NCBI GenBank assembly: GCA_949290385.1
Contig: CASERY010000032.1
Location: forward strand, 1-46,334
Reading direction: 5' to 3'
Origin: an uncultured bacterium
Lineage (GTDB): Bacteria > Verrucomicrobiota > Lentisphaeria > Victivallales > UBA1829
DNA length: 46,334 nt
Positions 29,764 to 39,739 of this stretch are shown piece by piece. Under the pieces are notes generated by a model. The model was not told the origin of the DNA. It saw only the letters and a program-made list of their open reading frames with translations, and ran no database searches. Made by a program: the position numbers and the translations under genes. Position 1 is the first letter of the stretch. Each line of letters begins with the position of its first letter.

Positions 29764-32010
29764 TTACTGCTTGTCAAGGGTAAGCATATCTCCCATAATG
29801 TGAAGGGTTTCATCCAGATAAATATCTTTGTCTTGATCGTTTTGTTTGTCATTGTTATGGGAAGGCATCTGATCTTCCAGAATTTTTTCCTGTTCTTCCT
29901 GAATTTTCTTTTCATTAAGATATTCTTTCCAGCGTTCCTCAAGGTTGAGAGAAAGCACTTTCTGTGCCTGAAGTTTCTGAAATTCCTAGATATCCTGGCG
30001 CATTGCCTGGAAAACAGGACTTTTATCGACTCTCTCCTGAGATCTTTTCTGGAGTTCAGGAAGAATAGCTTTTAAATGCTCAGCGCCGGAGAACAAGGTG
30101 TACTTTCTCGGAGGGACAGTGTCCCACTGCAATGCGTAGTCAAGTTTGTCCTCTCCCACATTTTCCAGGGTTTCTGTAAAGTCTGGGAAAGTAATGTCCG
30201 GGATCACCCCTTTGAGCTGAGTGGATTCTCCATTGATCCGGTAAAATTTTGCATTTGTAAGTTTTACTGTGCCGCCTTTAAACGACTGGGCCGTAAAGAA
30301 GGGCAGAAAACGGTCTATATCGGAAACCGTCTGAACTGTTCCTTTGCCGTGGGTTTTCTTGTCACCAACAATGACTGCCCGCCCGTAATCCTTCATGGCA
30401 GCTGCAAAAATTTCAGAGGCCGATGCACTGAACAGATTTGTCATAACAATCATGGGACCATCATAAAGAATCTAACCATTGTCATGGTCATTTTCAACCT
30501 GGATGCCGTTGCGGTCGCGGACCTGCACCATGGGACCTTCCGGAATGAAGAGTCCGGAGAGGTTAATGGCTTCCAGCAGACTGCCGCCACCATTGGAACG
30601 CAGGTCTATGACAAGGCCGTCGATTTTTTCTTTTTCAAAGTCTTTCAGAATTCTGGCTACGTCGCTGGAGGAGCTTTTGGCATCTGGGTCGTTCCTGCGG
30701 AATCCTTCAAAATCAAAGTAGAAGGAAGGAAGCATGATGACTCCGATTTTTTTCACAGATCCGTCATCCAGTGTGATTTCCCGGATTTGTCCTTTTGCTT
30801 CAGACTCCTTCAGCTGAACTTTGTCGCGAACTATGACAATTTTTTTCGGGATGGCCTGAAGGCCTTTGGATCCTTCCAGAACGGTCAAAGTGACTTGGGT
30901 CCCGCGTTTGCCTCGGATGAGTTCTACAACCTTGTTGAGGGGCATGTCAACAACATCGACCGGATCTCCATCTTCCTGCTGAACAGCGATAATCCGGTCG
31001 CCGGCTTTAAGTCTTCCATCAAGGTCTGCAGGACCGCCGGGGACAATTTCGTTGACTTTGGTATAGCCGTCTTCAGAGGAGAGAACAGCCCCAATGCCGA
31101 CCAGGGAAAGGCTGATGGCAATATTAAATGCCTCATCTGTCTGGGGAGACATATAAGAGGAGTGAGGATCAAAGACTCCGGCATATCTGGAAAGATATCC
31201 TTCCATAACATCCATTGGCGTCATATTGTCGTAATAAGACGAGACCTGGGAAATGCGATAGAGAATCCGTTCTTTCGGCGTTTTCTGGTGTTCGCTGCTG
31301 ACAGGTGCAGCTTCTTCCGTAGTATTTTTTTCCTGCGGGGAACCTGTCTCACTGCCGGATTGTCCGGAGGAATCCTTTTCTGCTTTTTCCTGTTGAAGAT
31401 CCTGTTCTGTTGCGCGGTCTGAAAGGATGGCTACAATGAGATCGTTCTTAATGCGTTTTCTCCAAAGTTCCTTCAGTTCATTTTCGTCTTTAGCCCAGGG
31501 GGCTTTGCTGTGGTCAAACTCAAAGGATTCATCTACAGTAAAGTCAATATCCCCGTTCAAATATTCCTTGGCAAAAGCCTCATAAGCCTTCCAGCGTTCC
31601 ATAAGACGGTTGAATACGTCGAAGGCAAACTGGACATCACCCCGCTGAAGTTGAGCGCAGAGCTGATCGCGCTGATAGTTGAATTCATCAATATCGGACT
31701 GCAGGAAAAAAACTCTCTGCGGGTCAAGACTTTTCAAATAGAGATCAAACAATTCTCTGGATGTCTGCGCATTGAGTGGTTTTTTCTGATAATGCTGTTT
31801 AGCTATCACGGTGGTTACAATGGAGGCAATGGCAGACATTTCCCGGGTAGGTTTTAAAAGGTCTTCTGTCTTGCCGGCTTGTTTTGTCAGTGTAGCGGAG
31901 GCGTCCTGTTCTGCGGAAAATACATTTGCCGGGAGTCCGAAAAACAGCAGCAGGAAAAGACAAAGCATCCGTCCTGCATTCAAAAGAGTCATTTGTGTGT
32001 GTACTTTCAT
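29764..32010 (-). CDS. prc: C-terminal processing (tail-specific) protease (two in-frame TAGs)
   Basis: Periplasmic S41 serine protease of the Prc/Tsp type, 748 residues from ATG 32010 (an in-frame ATG at 32046 is also possible). A signal peptide (LCLFLLLFFGLPANVFSA) is followed by the N-terminal helical domain, a PDZ domain (about 310-380) and the catalytic core with Ser in FSASASEIF (about 530) and Lys in HGKGTVQ (about 555). A Glu/Ser-rich insert (about 230-260) is unusual. Codons 513 and 675 are TAG (30472-30474, 29986-29988). At the first, NG-TAG-ILYDGP aligns with DGQVFYKGP of E. coli Prc, i.e. Gln. Without readthrough the catalytic dyad would be lost. It ends in TAA. Confidence 0.93.
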
Positions 32011-32046
32011 AAGTTTCAATCCGTAAATAAAGAGTTGTAAATTCAT

Positions 32047-32444
32047 TGCGGCTGCGTCTGGAAGGATTGCTTTTATGGTTCTGAAAAACTGCCTTCCCGC
32101 GAGAAAAGATTTAAAGATTAAAACAAGACCGTTTGAAACGGATCTAATTCAGTAATCTACTGTCACTTCTTGAAAAATAAAAGAAAAAGGGGGAATTTTT
32201 TCCCGTTTTTCCTGAGCCTGAAAGAAAAAACCTGAAAATGCAGTTGAAAAAACGTTTTTGTGAAGCAATGTAAAAAGGCTGACCTTCCAGAGACCGTCTG
32301 AAAAAAATCTGAAAAACTGGAAAGAAGACTTGAAATCCTGAATTGAAAAACTATATTAACTCTCACTTATGACAAGCTGCAAATGAAATTTAAAATAAAA
32401 TAGAAATGAAACCCATTGCCTGGATGGCATGCTGGAGGTGTACG
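32047..32444. other. Divergent intergenic region
   Basis: About 400 bases between prc and rpmB, AT-rich, with the rpmB promoter at 32330-32357 and a small CCGTTT/AAACGG inverted repeat near 32131-32143. No gene is seen. Confidence 0.5.
32330..32357 (+). promoter_or_regulatory. Housekeeping promoter for rpmB
   Basis: TTGAAA and TATATT separated by 16 bases lie about 85 bases before the rpmB start. The same TATATT -10 form is seen before carA, the ABC-auxiliary gene and the HU gene. Confidence 0.45.
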
Positions 32445-32678
32445 ATGAGTAATGTATGTGAGATCTGCGGAAAGAAGAAATTTTACGGCGCAAGAATTAT
32501 CCGCAGAGGATTGGCGAAAAAGAAAGGCGGTATCGGTATGCATGTGGTGAAAGTTTCTCCCCGCACATTTGAACCGAATATCCAGTCTGTGAGAGTGGTA
32601 GATGCGAATGGTGCTGTAGTCCGGAAGAAAGTCTGTGTAGCATGCATTCGCAGCGGAAAAGTGCAGAAGGCCTGCTGA
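32445..32678 (+). CDS. rpmB: 50S ribosomal protein bL28
   Basis: The 77-residue protein has the bL28 pattern: N-terminal VCEICGKKKFYG, the central RTFEPNIQSVRVV and C-terminal VCVACIRSGKVQK. The CxxC pairs (CEIC and CVAC) mark the zinc-binding version. An insertion-like RIIRRGLAKKKGGIGMHVV replaces the short usual loop. GGAGG lies 6 bases before ATG 32445, so the longer frame from 32406 is rejected. Confidence 0.93.
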   Translation: MSNVCEICGKKKFYGARIIRRGLAKKKGGIGMHVVKVSPRTFEPNIQSVRVVDANGAVVRKKVCVACIRSGKVQKAC

Positions 32679-32716
32679 TGATTTTTCTGACCTGCTGCGT
32701 GAAATAAGCAATTCTG

Positions 32717-32760
32717 CCGGAGCTTCCTGATTTTTCAAGATGCTTCGGTTTTGCTTTTTA
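32717..32760 (+). terminator. Possible terminator after rpmB
   Basis: CCGGAGC (32717-32723) pairs with GCTTCGG (32742-32748), with one G-T pair and an 18-base loop, followed by TTTTGCTTTTTA. Confidence 0.5.
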
Positions 32761-32822
32761 TATGATCTTATTCTTTGAATTCATGGAACTGGTCGCAAGA
32801 CTGAAAAACGAGGGAGTGAATG

Positions 32823-33593
32823 ATGGCTGAGAAAAAGGAAAAAAATATGATTCTTCGCATTATTAGCTGGATTTTTGCCGTCCTGATTGTGCTGATTATC
32901 ATCGCAGTTGTATAGATCAACCCGATTGCAAAGAGTCTGATTGTGAACGCAGGGTCTGCTTAGACTGGCGTTCAAATTTCCTTGGATTCTATTAATATTT
33001 CACTGCTTCGCGGGCGTGTTGAGATTCGGAACCTGATTGTGGATAATCCGGAAGGGTATTCTTCTGATCATGCCATTCTGCTGGGAACCGTGAATGCAGA
33101 AATTGACCCTTGGAGTCTACTGGGCAGCAAACTGATTATTCATGAGCTGACTTTGAAGAATATCAATGTGAATTTTGAGACCAAGCTTTTAACCAACAAT
33201 ATCTCTGCCATTCTGGATAATGTGAACTCAAAAATAGGTTCATCTGAAAAATCGGGAACCTCCGAGAAATCTTCTACGGATGAAGAAGGCAAGAAAATGC
33301 AGATCGATTATCTTGTCGTTGAAAACGTAGGGGCGCACTTGGTTTTAAGCGGAGTCAGCACAGAAGGCGCCGGCGTTGCTGTGACGATTCAGCCGATGAG
33401 GGACCTGGGACGCGGAAATGACGGTATTACACCTGGGGAATTGATTGCAAGGGTCCTGACAGCTTTCCTGACGGATTCCTAGGAACAGGGGATTTTAACC
33501 GTGTCCGGATCGGTGGAGGATTCTGTCCGGGAACTGAATGTCGGCAGTTTGAAGAGTCTCCTTGGCGGCAAAGACGACAAGGATAAAAATTAA
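32823..33593 (+). CDS. AsmA-like membrane-anchored protein (three in-frame TAGs)
   Basis: 256 residues with a short cytoplasmic lead, one transmembrane helix (WIFAVLIVLIIIAVV, about 16-30) and an AsmA-type domain: VQISLDSINISLLRGRVEIRNL, NPEGYSSDHAILLGTVNAEIDP and IIHELTLKNINVNFE. AsmA-like proteins act at the inner membrane of Gram-negatives in envelope lipid traffic. TAG occurs at codons 31, 47 and 220 (32913, 32961, 33480). Under the standard code only a fragment in the middle remains, without its membrane anchor. AGGGAG lies 6 bases before ATG. It ends in TAA and is followed by a strong terminator. Confidence 0.88.
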
Positions 33594-33899
33594 GAAAAAT
33601 GAACGCGGACGGCCGATAAAAAACTACGGTGTCCGGATTGCTTTCTTGCATCTGGCTTGCATTCGGAGTATTCAATTTTTTGAAAAATCCAGAGTCAGTA
33701 AATCAAACAGTCCAGATCGGTCGCTTGTGTCGGGAGTATCCGGACGTAAGATTTGACTGAGATCTCCCCAATGGAGAAACGGTGTTTCATCGGATATTTT
33801 CCGGTGAGATGCCGTTTTTTTCTGCCTGAAAAGTTGACAGAGTTCTTCTGCAGGCTACATTATAATGTGAACTTCCAGCAATCAGGAAAGGAGGCTATT
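33594..33899. other. Intergenic region with a terminator and promoter-like sequence
   Basis: Contains the terminator at 33778-33821. Just after it TTGACA (33834-33839) and TATAAT (33861-33866) occur, but 21 bases apart; TACATT at 33856 gives a better 16-base spacing. This is the likely promoter of the cytidylate-kinase-like gene. No gene is seen. Confidence 0.4.
33778..33821 (+). terminator. Rho-independent terminator of the AsmA-like gene
   Basis: A 16-bp stem with several G-T pairs (33778-33793 with 33801-33816), a 7-base loop ATATTTT and a T-run ending at 33821. Confidence 0.7.
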
Positions 33900-34511
33900 A
33901 TGAAACTGCCTATTGTTACAATCAGCCGGGAATTCGGCAGCCATGGCCGTGAGATTGGTGAAAAAGTCGCAAAGATGCTCGGAGTTGAGTTCTACGACAA
34001 GAAAATCATTGAGGAAGCGGCTAAGGAAAGCGGACTCTAGCCTGAGATCATTGAATAGAATGAACAAAAGAACCAGTATCGTTTTTTGAATTACATGCCG
34101 ATGACTTCCTGCTATATGTGGGAACCCACATTGATGGACAAGATTTATATAGCGGAACATCGTGTGATTACCCGTCTTGCAGAAAAAGGCCCCTGTGTGA
34201 TTGTAGGCCGTGTGGCAGATTTTATTCTGTCTGATCGGAATGATGTGATGAATGTTTTCATTTATGCGGATCCTGAAGTTCGTGTGCAGAATGTTGTGAA
34301 GGATTTGGGGCTGGATCCGGTCAAGGCCAAAAGAGAAATTCGTGTTATTGACAATCATCGTGCAATGTACTACAATGCTATTTCCTCAAAGGATTGGGGA
34401 GCCAGAAGCAATTACCATCTTCTGATCAACAGCGGTACATTTGGAGATGATCTCTGTGCTGAGGTGATTCATCAGGCAGCCCTGAACTTTGAGCAGACGC
34501 AAAAAGAATGA
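33900..34511 (+). CDS. Cytidylate kinase-like protein (two in-frame TAGs)
   Basis: 203 residues of the cytidylate kinase-like family (P-loop SREFGSHGREIGEKVAKMLG at the start, then FYDKKIIEEAAKESGL, CVIVGRVADFIL and YADPEVRV). Members phosphorylate nucleotides or a related substrate; this branch is distinct from Cmk. Codons 47 and 53 are TAG (34038, 34056), in the segment after ESGL where homologues usually carry polar residues. GGAAAGGAGG lies 6 bases before the ATG, so translation does begin here. Ends in TGA. Confidence 0.85.
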
Positions 34512-34886
34512 AGTTGTCATGCTGGGCTATCCAGCCTGACACAGAATCGTGGAATACAGACAGAAAATGCCGTGTAGAAATTTCAGGCAGGATCACGGTT
34601 GCGGGATTGGGGAATGGCTGTTTGGAATGCCGGACAGATCCTGATTCCGCAGAGGCATTGCCGGATTTCTTGGTATCTTGTGAAATGGGGAAAGGTTATT
34701 CCTCATAATAGTCGCAAGAGGAAAAAGAACTTCTGGAAAGATGAAAGCCTGCAACAGGAACTTCCCGTGAGACTGAGGAAAGGCCCTTATTGACAACTGG
34801 GATTTTCTGCTGTATTTTCCCCCTCTTTATCACTGCATTACTAAGGCTGGGGGAATGAAGAGAAGGGGATCGACTTTATTTCTATC
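34512..34886. other. Intergenic region between convergent genes
   Basis: 375 bases. A 66-codon frame starts with an ATG overlapping the stop of the kinase-like gene (34508-34708) but resembles nothing known and has no conserved motif. A long-range TTCCCCC/GGGGGAA pairing around 34817-34855 is the only structure seen. Confidence 0.4.
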
Positions 34887-35270
34887 TTAAAGATCGGTTT
34901 CCAGCAGGACGGATGCTACAGCATAATCCCGCTCATGACTGATGGACAGATGAATGTGGCTGATTTTTAAAAAATCAGCCATTTTTTTTGCATTGCCTGA
35001 AAGGACAAGGAAAGGTTTACCTTTTTCATCGGGAAAAATTTCAATATCCTGCCATGAACAGTCTTTTCCAATTCCGGTGCCGAGCGCTTTGGAAAAGGCC
35101 TCTTTGGCTGCCCAACGTCCAGCAAGGAAACTTACAGGGTATGGATGGCTGTGAATTAAAGAGCTTTCTTTTTCTGTGAGAATTCTGTTGAGAAAACGTT
35201 CTCTGTGATGCTGAAAAAGATTTTGAATGCGTGCACATTGAACAATATCAATACCTGTGGAGTAGATCAT
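34887..35270 (-). CDS. acpS: Holo-[acyl-carrier-protein] synthase
   Basis: Transfers 4'-phosphopantetheine from CoA to a serine of acyl carrier protein. The 127 residues hold the AcpS signatures GIDIVQCARI (Mg-binding Asp), FLAGRWAAKEAFSKALGTG and HLSISHERDYAVA. Its ATG overlaps the TGA of radC (ATGA), with GGGGAGG upstream, so the two are coupled. It ends in TAA. Confidence 0.95.
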   Translation of the reverse strand: MIYSTGIDIVQCARIQNLFQHHRERFLNRILTEKESSLIHSHPYPVSFLAGRWAAKEAFSKALGTGIGKDCSWQDIEIFPDEKGKPFLVLSGNAKKMADFLKISHIHLSISHERDYAVASVLLETDL

Positions 35271-36016
35271 GCTTTCCTCCCCGGATTCTGTGGCCCGGGA
35301 ATGGCATCCAGTACCTTGTAGGCAGCAGGCTTGTGCGCATCTTCTTCCCGGTAACTGTAATAGGCAAATTTTGAGACAATAATATGATCCAGCAGAATAA
35401 TATCAAGCGGTTTTAGAATTCGCTTGACGGTATAGGTTGTCTGCGTGTCATCGATTGATGGAGTAACGACTCCGCTGGGATGGTTATGACACAGAACAAC
35501 AGCTTTTGCATCGTTCATTAATGCATGTTTGGCTATTTTATTGGGAAAGACATTGACCTGGTCTGTTGTTCCGAGTCCCAGAATTTCTTCTTTAATGAGG
35601 TAATTTTTGGCATTGAGGAAGAAGACCATCATTACTTCATCGGACAGGTCTCCCAGACGCATTCTTGCATAGTCATAAAACTTTGTAACGTGGTCCATAT
35701 ACGGGAGACGCTGGATGTTGGACTGCAAATACCGGACACAGAGAGCCCGGACAAGTTTCAACATAACGGCAGCATTTTCTCCGATCCCGGCCACGGCGGA
35801 AAGTTCCTGAATGGAGGCATCAAAAACGCCGCCGAGTGTCTTGAATTCTGCCATCAGCTGTTTGGCAATGGGCTTGACATCTTTCCGGGGAATGGCATAG
35901 GTCAGAAACAACTCCAGAAGCTCATAATCTGCGAATCCGGAATGTCCTGTATTGAGGAATTTCTCTCTCAGGCGCTGCCGGTGTCCTCCCTTGCCGGGAT
36001 CCAGTGTATTGCTCAT
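35267..36016 (-). CDS. radC: RadC-family JAB/MPN protein
   Basis: The 249-residue protein has an N-terminal helix-hairpin-helix-like region (LSAVAGIGENAAVMLKLV) and the MPN metalloprotease-like domain with VVLCHNHPSGVVTPS and the later Asp of the JAMM motif (SIDDTQTT). RadC proteins bind a metal; the once-proposed DNA repair role is not established. It is between rlmD (20 bases upstream) and acpS (overlapping). Confidence 0.92.
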   Translation of the reverse strand: MSNTLDPGKGGHRQRLREKFLNTGHSGFADYELLELFLTYAIPRKDVKPIAKQLMAEFKTLGGVFDASIQELSAVAGIGENAAVMLKLVRALCVRYLQSNIQRLPYMDHVTKFYDYARMRLGDLSDEVMMVFFLNAKNYLIKEEILGLGTTDQVNVFPNKIAKHALMNDAKAVVLCHNHPSGVVTPSIDDTQTTYTVKRILKPLDIILLDHIIVSKFAYYSYREEDAHKPAAYKVLDAIPGPQNPGRKA

Positions 36017-36036
36017 ATCAGAATCAGTCTTTCGTT

Positions 36037-37374
36037 TCAGTGTTTCTGAAGAATGGTCAGGGATTCAAAGTGTGCGGTGGCCGGGAACATGTCCAGCAGT
36101 CCTGCTTCAGCAATCTGATAGGGGCCTTTTTTGACCAGAGCATCCAGGTCCCGTTTCAGGGTATCCGGCGAACACGATACATAAATCAGAACCCGCGGAC
36201 ACCAGCTTAATATGGCATCAATCATGTCTTTCTGCAAGCCGGTTCTGGGCGGGTCTACCAGAATGGCTGATTCTTCCGGGGAATGGCCGTGCAGATACTT
36301 TTCCAGAAGAGTGCCGGCATTGCCTGCCTCATAGTGACAGCGTCCGGTGAGTCCGTGATTCTACGCATTGGCTCTGGCTGAATCAATGGCACGTGGATCC
36401 AGTTCAATACCGATGCAGGTGAGTTCCGGATTTTTCCGGGCCGCGGCAATGGAGAAGATGCCTGTGCCGCAGTAGAGATCTGCCAGAAAACGAATTTCGT
36501 GATGCTGAACGGTATCCGAAACTCTTCTTACAAGCTCAGAAGCAACTGGGATGTTTACCTGGAAAAAAGATTTTAGGGGAACCTGAAATGTTCCAAAGGA
36601 GCCTAGCTGTTCATGAAGAATTGTATTGGAGAGGCCGGAATCTGCATCTGTCCAGATTCTGACCCCGTCGGATGGCGTCCAGCGAAAGCTGACATGCCTG
36701 CAGGACTGGCGGTTCTGAAGGCTGGAGTTGGAGTTTGAACTTGAACTCATCAGAAAATGAGAATGTGCATCCTGGATGGCCTGTTCAGAAAGCAGGCAGC
36801 GCCGGATGGGTAGGAAAGAAACATTGTCTTCTCCCATGTATCCGGTTTGTATTTGATTGCCCCTGACTTCACAGGAGAAACGGAGTTTATTGCGCCATCC
36901 GAAACGGCTTGGTGCTCCGAATGGCGTACGAATATGATCCTTGTCGGCAAGGCCGCTCCGGAGAAGGAAGGACTCAAACTGGATTTGCTTCCACTGGAGT
37001 TCTGTTTCGTAGTCGGTTTGCTGATATGAACAGCCTGGACAGGCATGAAGGGCATTCTTTTCTGTAAGGGCATAAGGACATACCGGCTGAATTCGATGTT
37101 CTGATTTTTGGAGGATCCGCAGAAGCCTGCCTGTTGAAAAATTCTTTTTGGAGGCTGTAATTTGAATTTCTGCAAGGTCTCCTGGAACTCCGCCTCGGAC
37201 AAAACAGATTTTCCCGGAATCGAGTTTTCCGAAAGAAGCTCCGCCGAATGCAAAGCCTGTTATTGCCAGCTTCTCTATTTCGTTATGCGCCATTTGCTTT
37301 GATCTATCCTGTGTGTAGGCTGTTCGGGCACTGCCGGGTGAAAAACGCAGACGATCGGATGCGGTCTGCTGCAT
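36037..37374 (-). CDS. rlmD: 23S rRNA (uracil-5-)-methyltransferase, RlmD/RumA type (one in-frame TAG)
   Basis: Methylates a uridine in 23S rRNA using S-adenosylmethionine. Up to 445 residues; an in-frame ATG at 37293 (start MAHNEIEKLAITGF) gives 418 and may be the true start. A TRAM domain is followed by Fe-S cysteines (CPY...CPGCSYQ), SAM motif DLYCGTGIFSIAAA, VDPPRTGL and the catalytic Cys in YVSCSPDTLKRDL. Codon 338 is TAG (36361-36363) in ARANA, TAG, NHGLTGRCHY, just after the SAM-binding Asp strand. Readthrough is needed to reach the catalytic Cys. No tRNA-modifying TrmA features stand out, but the subfamily (RlmD or RlmC-like) is not certain. Confidence 0.9.
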
Positions 37375-37971
37375 GTTTTCAGAACGCTTTTGCAGAAATC
37401 CGGATGAACCCGGACGGCGTTGCCAGGGACCAAACAGCTGTGATAAAAAAGTCTGTGCAGGAAATTTGCTTGCTTTTCATGAAAATGCAACCTTCCCAGC
37501 TGGAAAAGTCTCTATTTTTCGATGTCCCATGCGTTTTTCCCACCTGAATGTTGCTTTCAAAATTTTGTTCAGGATGTCAGATCAGACAGGAAAAAGAAGG
37601 GCATGAGGGAAACGTGTTTCAGGAGGAAGAGGATCTTTGCCGAAAAACACTTTTTCAAGAAAGACTTCTTTCAAAAATACGTTATATTATTACGGCAGAA
37701 TATGGATGACCATAGTTCCTTAGGGAAGGGGCGGAAGCGTTCTTCAAAGAAAAGAGTGCTTTCTTTATTGGGCGGTTTCGTTGTGTTTTGTCCATATTGA
37801 TTCCGGCGGGTGCATTCAAGAGAAATCTCTCAGCCGCAGGGGCCGTTTTAAGGACTGTGGAGTGCCGGATGGATTTTTACAGGAAATGGGGATGAAAGAG
37901 AATTTTGTATGCGGGTATTGAGAAAATACCAGGCAGGAGAATAGAAGAGAATCGAGAAATGAGAGGAATCG
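37375..37971. other. Intergenic region between divergent genes
   Basis: Nearly 600 bases between rlmD and rsmE. It must hold both promoters; a TATATT at 37683 is the clearest -10-like site. Reading TAG as sense opens a frame from TTG 37637 (about 95 codons), but spacing to its Shine-Dalgarno is poor and I recognise nothing in it. Confidence 0.45.
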
Positions 37972-38676
37972 ATGCATTATTTCCGTTATGATTGGCTGGA
38001 GCAGCATAAGGAAGGAGATTTGATTGAACTGGACAGGGCAGAGTCCAATCATTTGTTTCGCATTCTGCGTGCTTGCGCGGGGATGACAATCGGACTTCTG
38101 GACGGCCGAGGCCGGCGGGCAAGAGCAGTGGTGGAAGAAAAAAATACGGTCTGTCTGACGGAGATGGAACTTGTGCCTGAGCCTGTCCCGACAGTTGTTT
38201 TGTACCTGGCTCCGCCTAAGAAACAGAAAAATGACGGATTGTTGAAAGCCGTGACAGAACTTGGAGTAAGGCGTATTCAGCCGTTGCTTTGTGAACGTTC
38301 TGTTTCTGTGCCGGATGCTGATTCCATTGCCGGCAGATGGCACGATCTGCTGTTTGAAGCATGCAAACAGAGTTCGAATGCGTATATGCCGGAATTGTCT
38401 GCGCCTGTGAGAATGCAGGAGGCGGTAAACGATGCTGCACGGAGCTGCGACGCTGTTTTTTACGGATCTCCCCGGACAGAAAGGAGTGTATGCTGCTCAA
38501 CGATACGGACGGTCGGCTTTTTTGTCGGTCCGGAGGGCGGATTTACCCCGGAGGAGGAACAGCTCATGGAATCTGCAGGATTCCTGCCGATGCGGATCGG
38601 ATGCTGGACTCTGCGCGTGGAAACAGCAGCAGTGGCAGGGGTGGCTGTACTGCTGGACAGACTGTCGAAAAAATGA
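37972..38676 (+). CDS. rsmE: 16S rRNA (uracil-N3)-methyltransferase
   Basis: RsmE methylates U1498 of 16S rRNA. The 234 residues show the N-terminal PUA-like domain (ESNHLFRILRACAGMTI) and the SPOUT domain with KAVTELGVRRIQPL, the SAM-binding knot VGPEGGFTPEEEQL and LRVETAAVAG at the end. GAGAGGA lies 5 bases before the ATG. It ends in TGA. No TAG. Confidence 0.93.
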   Translation: MHYFRYDWLEQHKEGDLIELDRAESNHLFRILRACAGMTIGLLDGRGRRARAVVEEKNTVCLTEMELVPEPVPTVVLYLAPPKKQKNDGLLKAVTELGVRRIQPLLCERSVSVPDADSIAGRWHDLLFEACKQSSNAYMPELSAPVRMQEAVNDAARSCDAVFYGSPRTERSVCCSTIRTVGFFVGPEGGFTPEEEQLMESAGFLPMRIGCWTLRVETAAVAGVAVLLDRLSKK

Positions 38677-38800
38677 GGATTTTAAATGAGTAACAGTTGC
38701 TTTTTTATGGATTTGGAGGTACATTTAAAGTGATCATTTACAGATCCTGGAAAAAAAGCAAAAGTTTTTTAAAATAATAAGATTTGGAAGGGTTGAATCA

Positions 38801-39625
38801 ATGAAGATGCGTCTGTTGAAACGAATTGCAGTTGCTGTGTGCCTGTCTGGCGTATGCCTCCTCAGCGCCTGTAAGGATTATGTGGGCAAAGAGGAATCCC
38901 ATGCTTTGTATCAGAAGGGGGAAACATGCAAGAACCAGTAGAAATATGCCGACGCAGTCAATGCATTTGAAGAATTCCTTCTGATTTGTCCGAAATCTGC
39001 AAAAACGCATTTTAAACTTGCCGAAATTTATAAAGATAATCTCGGAGATCCCATCCGCGCCATTTATCATTACCAGAAGTATCTGGAACTTGCCAAGCTG
39101 AGCCGTGATGACCAGCGCAATATCCGTCAGTATATTCAGCTTTGCAAGGTGGATGCCTGCAGAAATCTCCAGAATGAACTGGGCTTGACACCTCCGGTCC
39201 CCGAATCTCGAGACAATTCTTCTGAACTGGCTATGCGCAATGCCGAACTGAATGCCGTAAAATCCAAAATGATGGAATATGTGGAAGCTAACCGCAAACT
39301 TAAAAAAGACAATGAAGAATTGATGAAACGTTTAACTTCCAGCAGTAGCAGTTCTGCCAGAACACCTACAGCTTATCCTAGCCGGGAATCCACGTCTGCT
39401 GCAGCTCGCCCGGGAACTTCCAGTACTGCTGTTTCGTCCGGATCGGTTTCTTCTGTGGGTGGTACAGAATATAAAGTTGTGCGCGGAGATACACTGACAA
39501 AGATTTCCAGAAAACATTATGGATCAGCTAGTTATGTTGGAAAAATCCGGGAGGCCAATAAAGGCCGTATCGGCCCGAATGATGCAATCTATGCGGGACA
39601 GACTTTGATCCTTCCGGCCAAATAA
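38801..39625 (+). CDS. TPR/LysM lipoprotein (one in-frame TAG)
   Basis: 274 residues: signal peptide with lipobox LLSAC (Cys25 lipidated), two TPR-like repeats (YADAVNAFEEFLLICP and GDPIRAIYHYQKYLELA), a coiled coil (about 145-175, NAELNAVKSKMMEYVEAN), a Ser-rich linker and a C-terminal LysM domain (YKVVRGDTLTKISRKHYGS...YAGQTLILPAK) that should bind peptidoglycan. Codon 47 is TAG (38939-38941) in KNQ, TAG, KYADAV, at the small-residue position of the first TPR; homologues often have Gly or a polar residue there. GGAAGGG precedes the ATG. Probably links the outer membrane to the cell wall. Confidence 0.85.
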
Positions 39626-39634
39626 TGGTATATT
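39605..39634 (+). promoter_or_regulatory. Possible promoter of the ABC-auxiliary lipoprotein gene
   Basis: TTGATC and TATATT, 18 bases apart, overlap the 3' end of the LysM gene. A transcript from here would have a leader of about 100 bases containing the hairpins at 39685-39729. Confidence 0.35.
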
Positions 39635-39684
39635 AAAACCGAATACGGCCGCGGTCCTATTCAAGATTGATGTTAGTTGAACCT

Positions 39685-39729
39685 GGGGCACCTGTAAAAA
39701 TAGGTCGCCCCGTTTGTCTTTCAAACGGG
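39685..39729 (+). promoter_or_regulatory. Two mutually exclusive leader hairpins
   Basis: Hairpin A pairs GGGGCACCT (39685-39693) with AGGT and GCCCC (39702-39711, one bulged C). Hairpin B pairs CCCGTTTG (39709-39716) with CAAACGGG (39722-39729) around TCTTT. They share 39709-39711, so both cannot form completely. B is followed by AGATTTTG and lies 10 bases before the start codon, so it could block the start or act as a weak terminator. Confidence 0.5.
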
Positions 39730-39739
39730 AGATTTTGTC

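Noticed and set aside
34508..34708. Small frame overlapping the stop of the kinase-like gene
   Set aside because: The ATGA overlap is suggestive, but there is no Shine-Dalgarno of its own and no recognisable motif in 66 residues.
37637..37920. TTG-started frame with one TAG between rlmD and rsmE
   Set aside because: The purine-rich stretch before it is poorly spaced and the translated sequence looks random.
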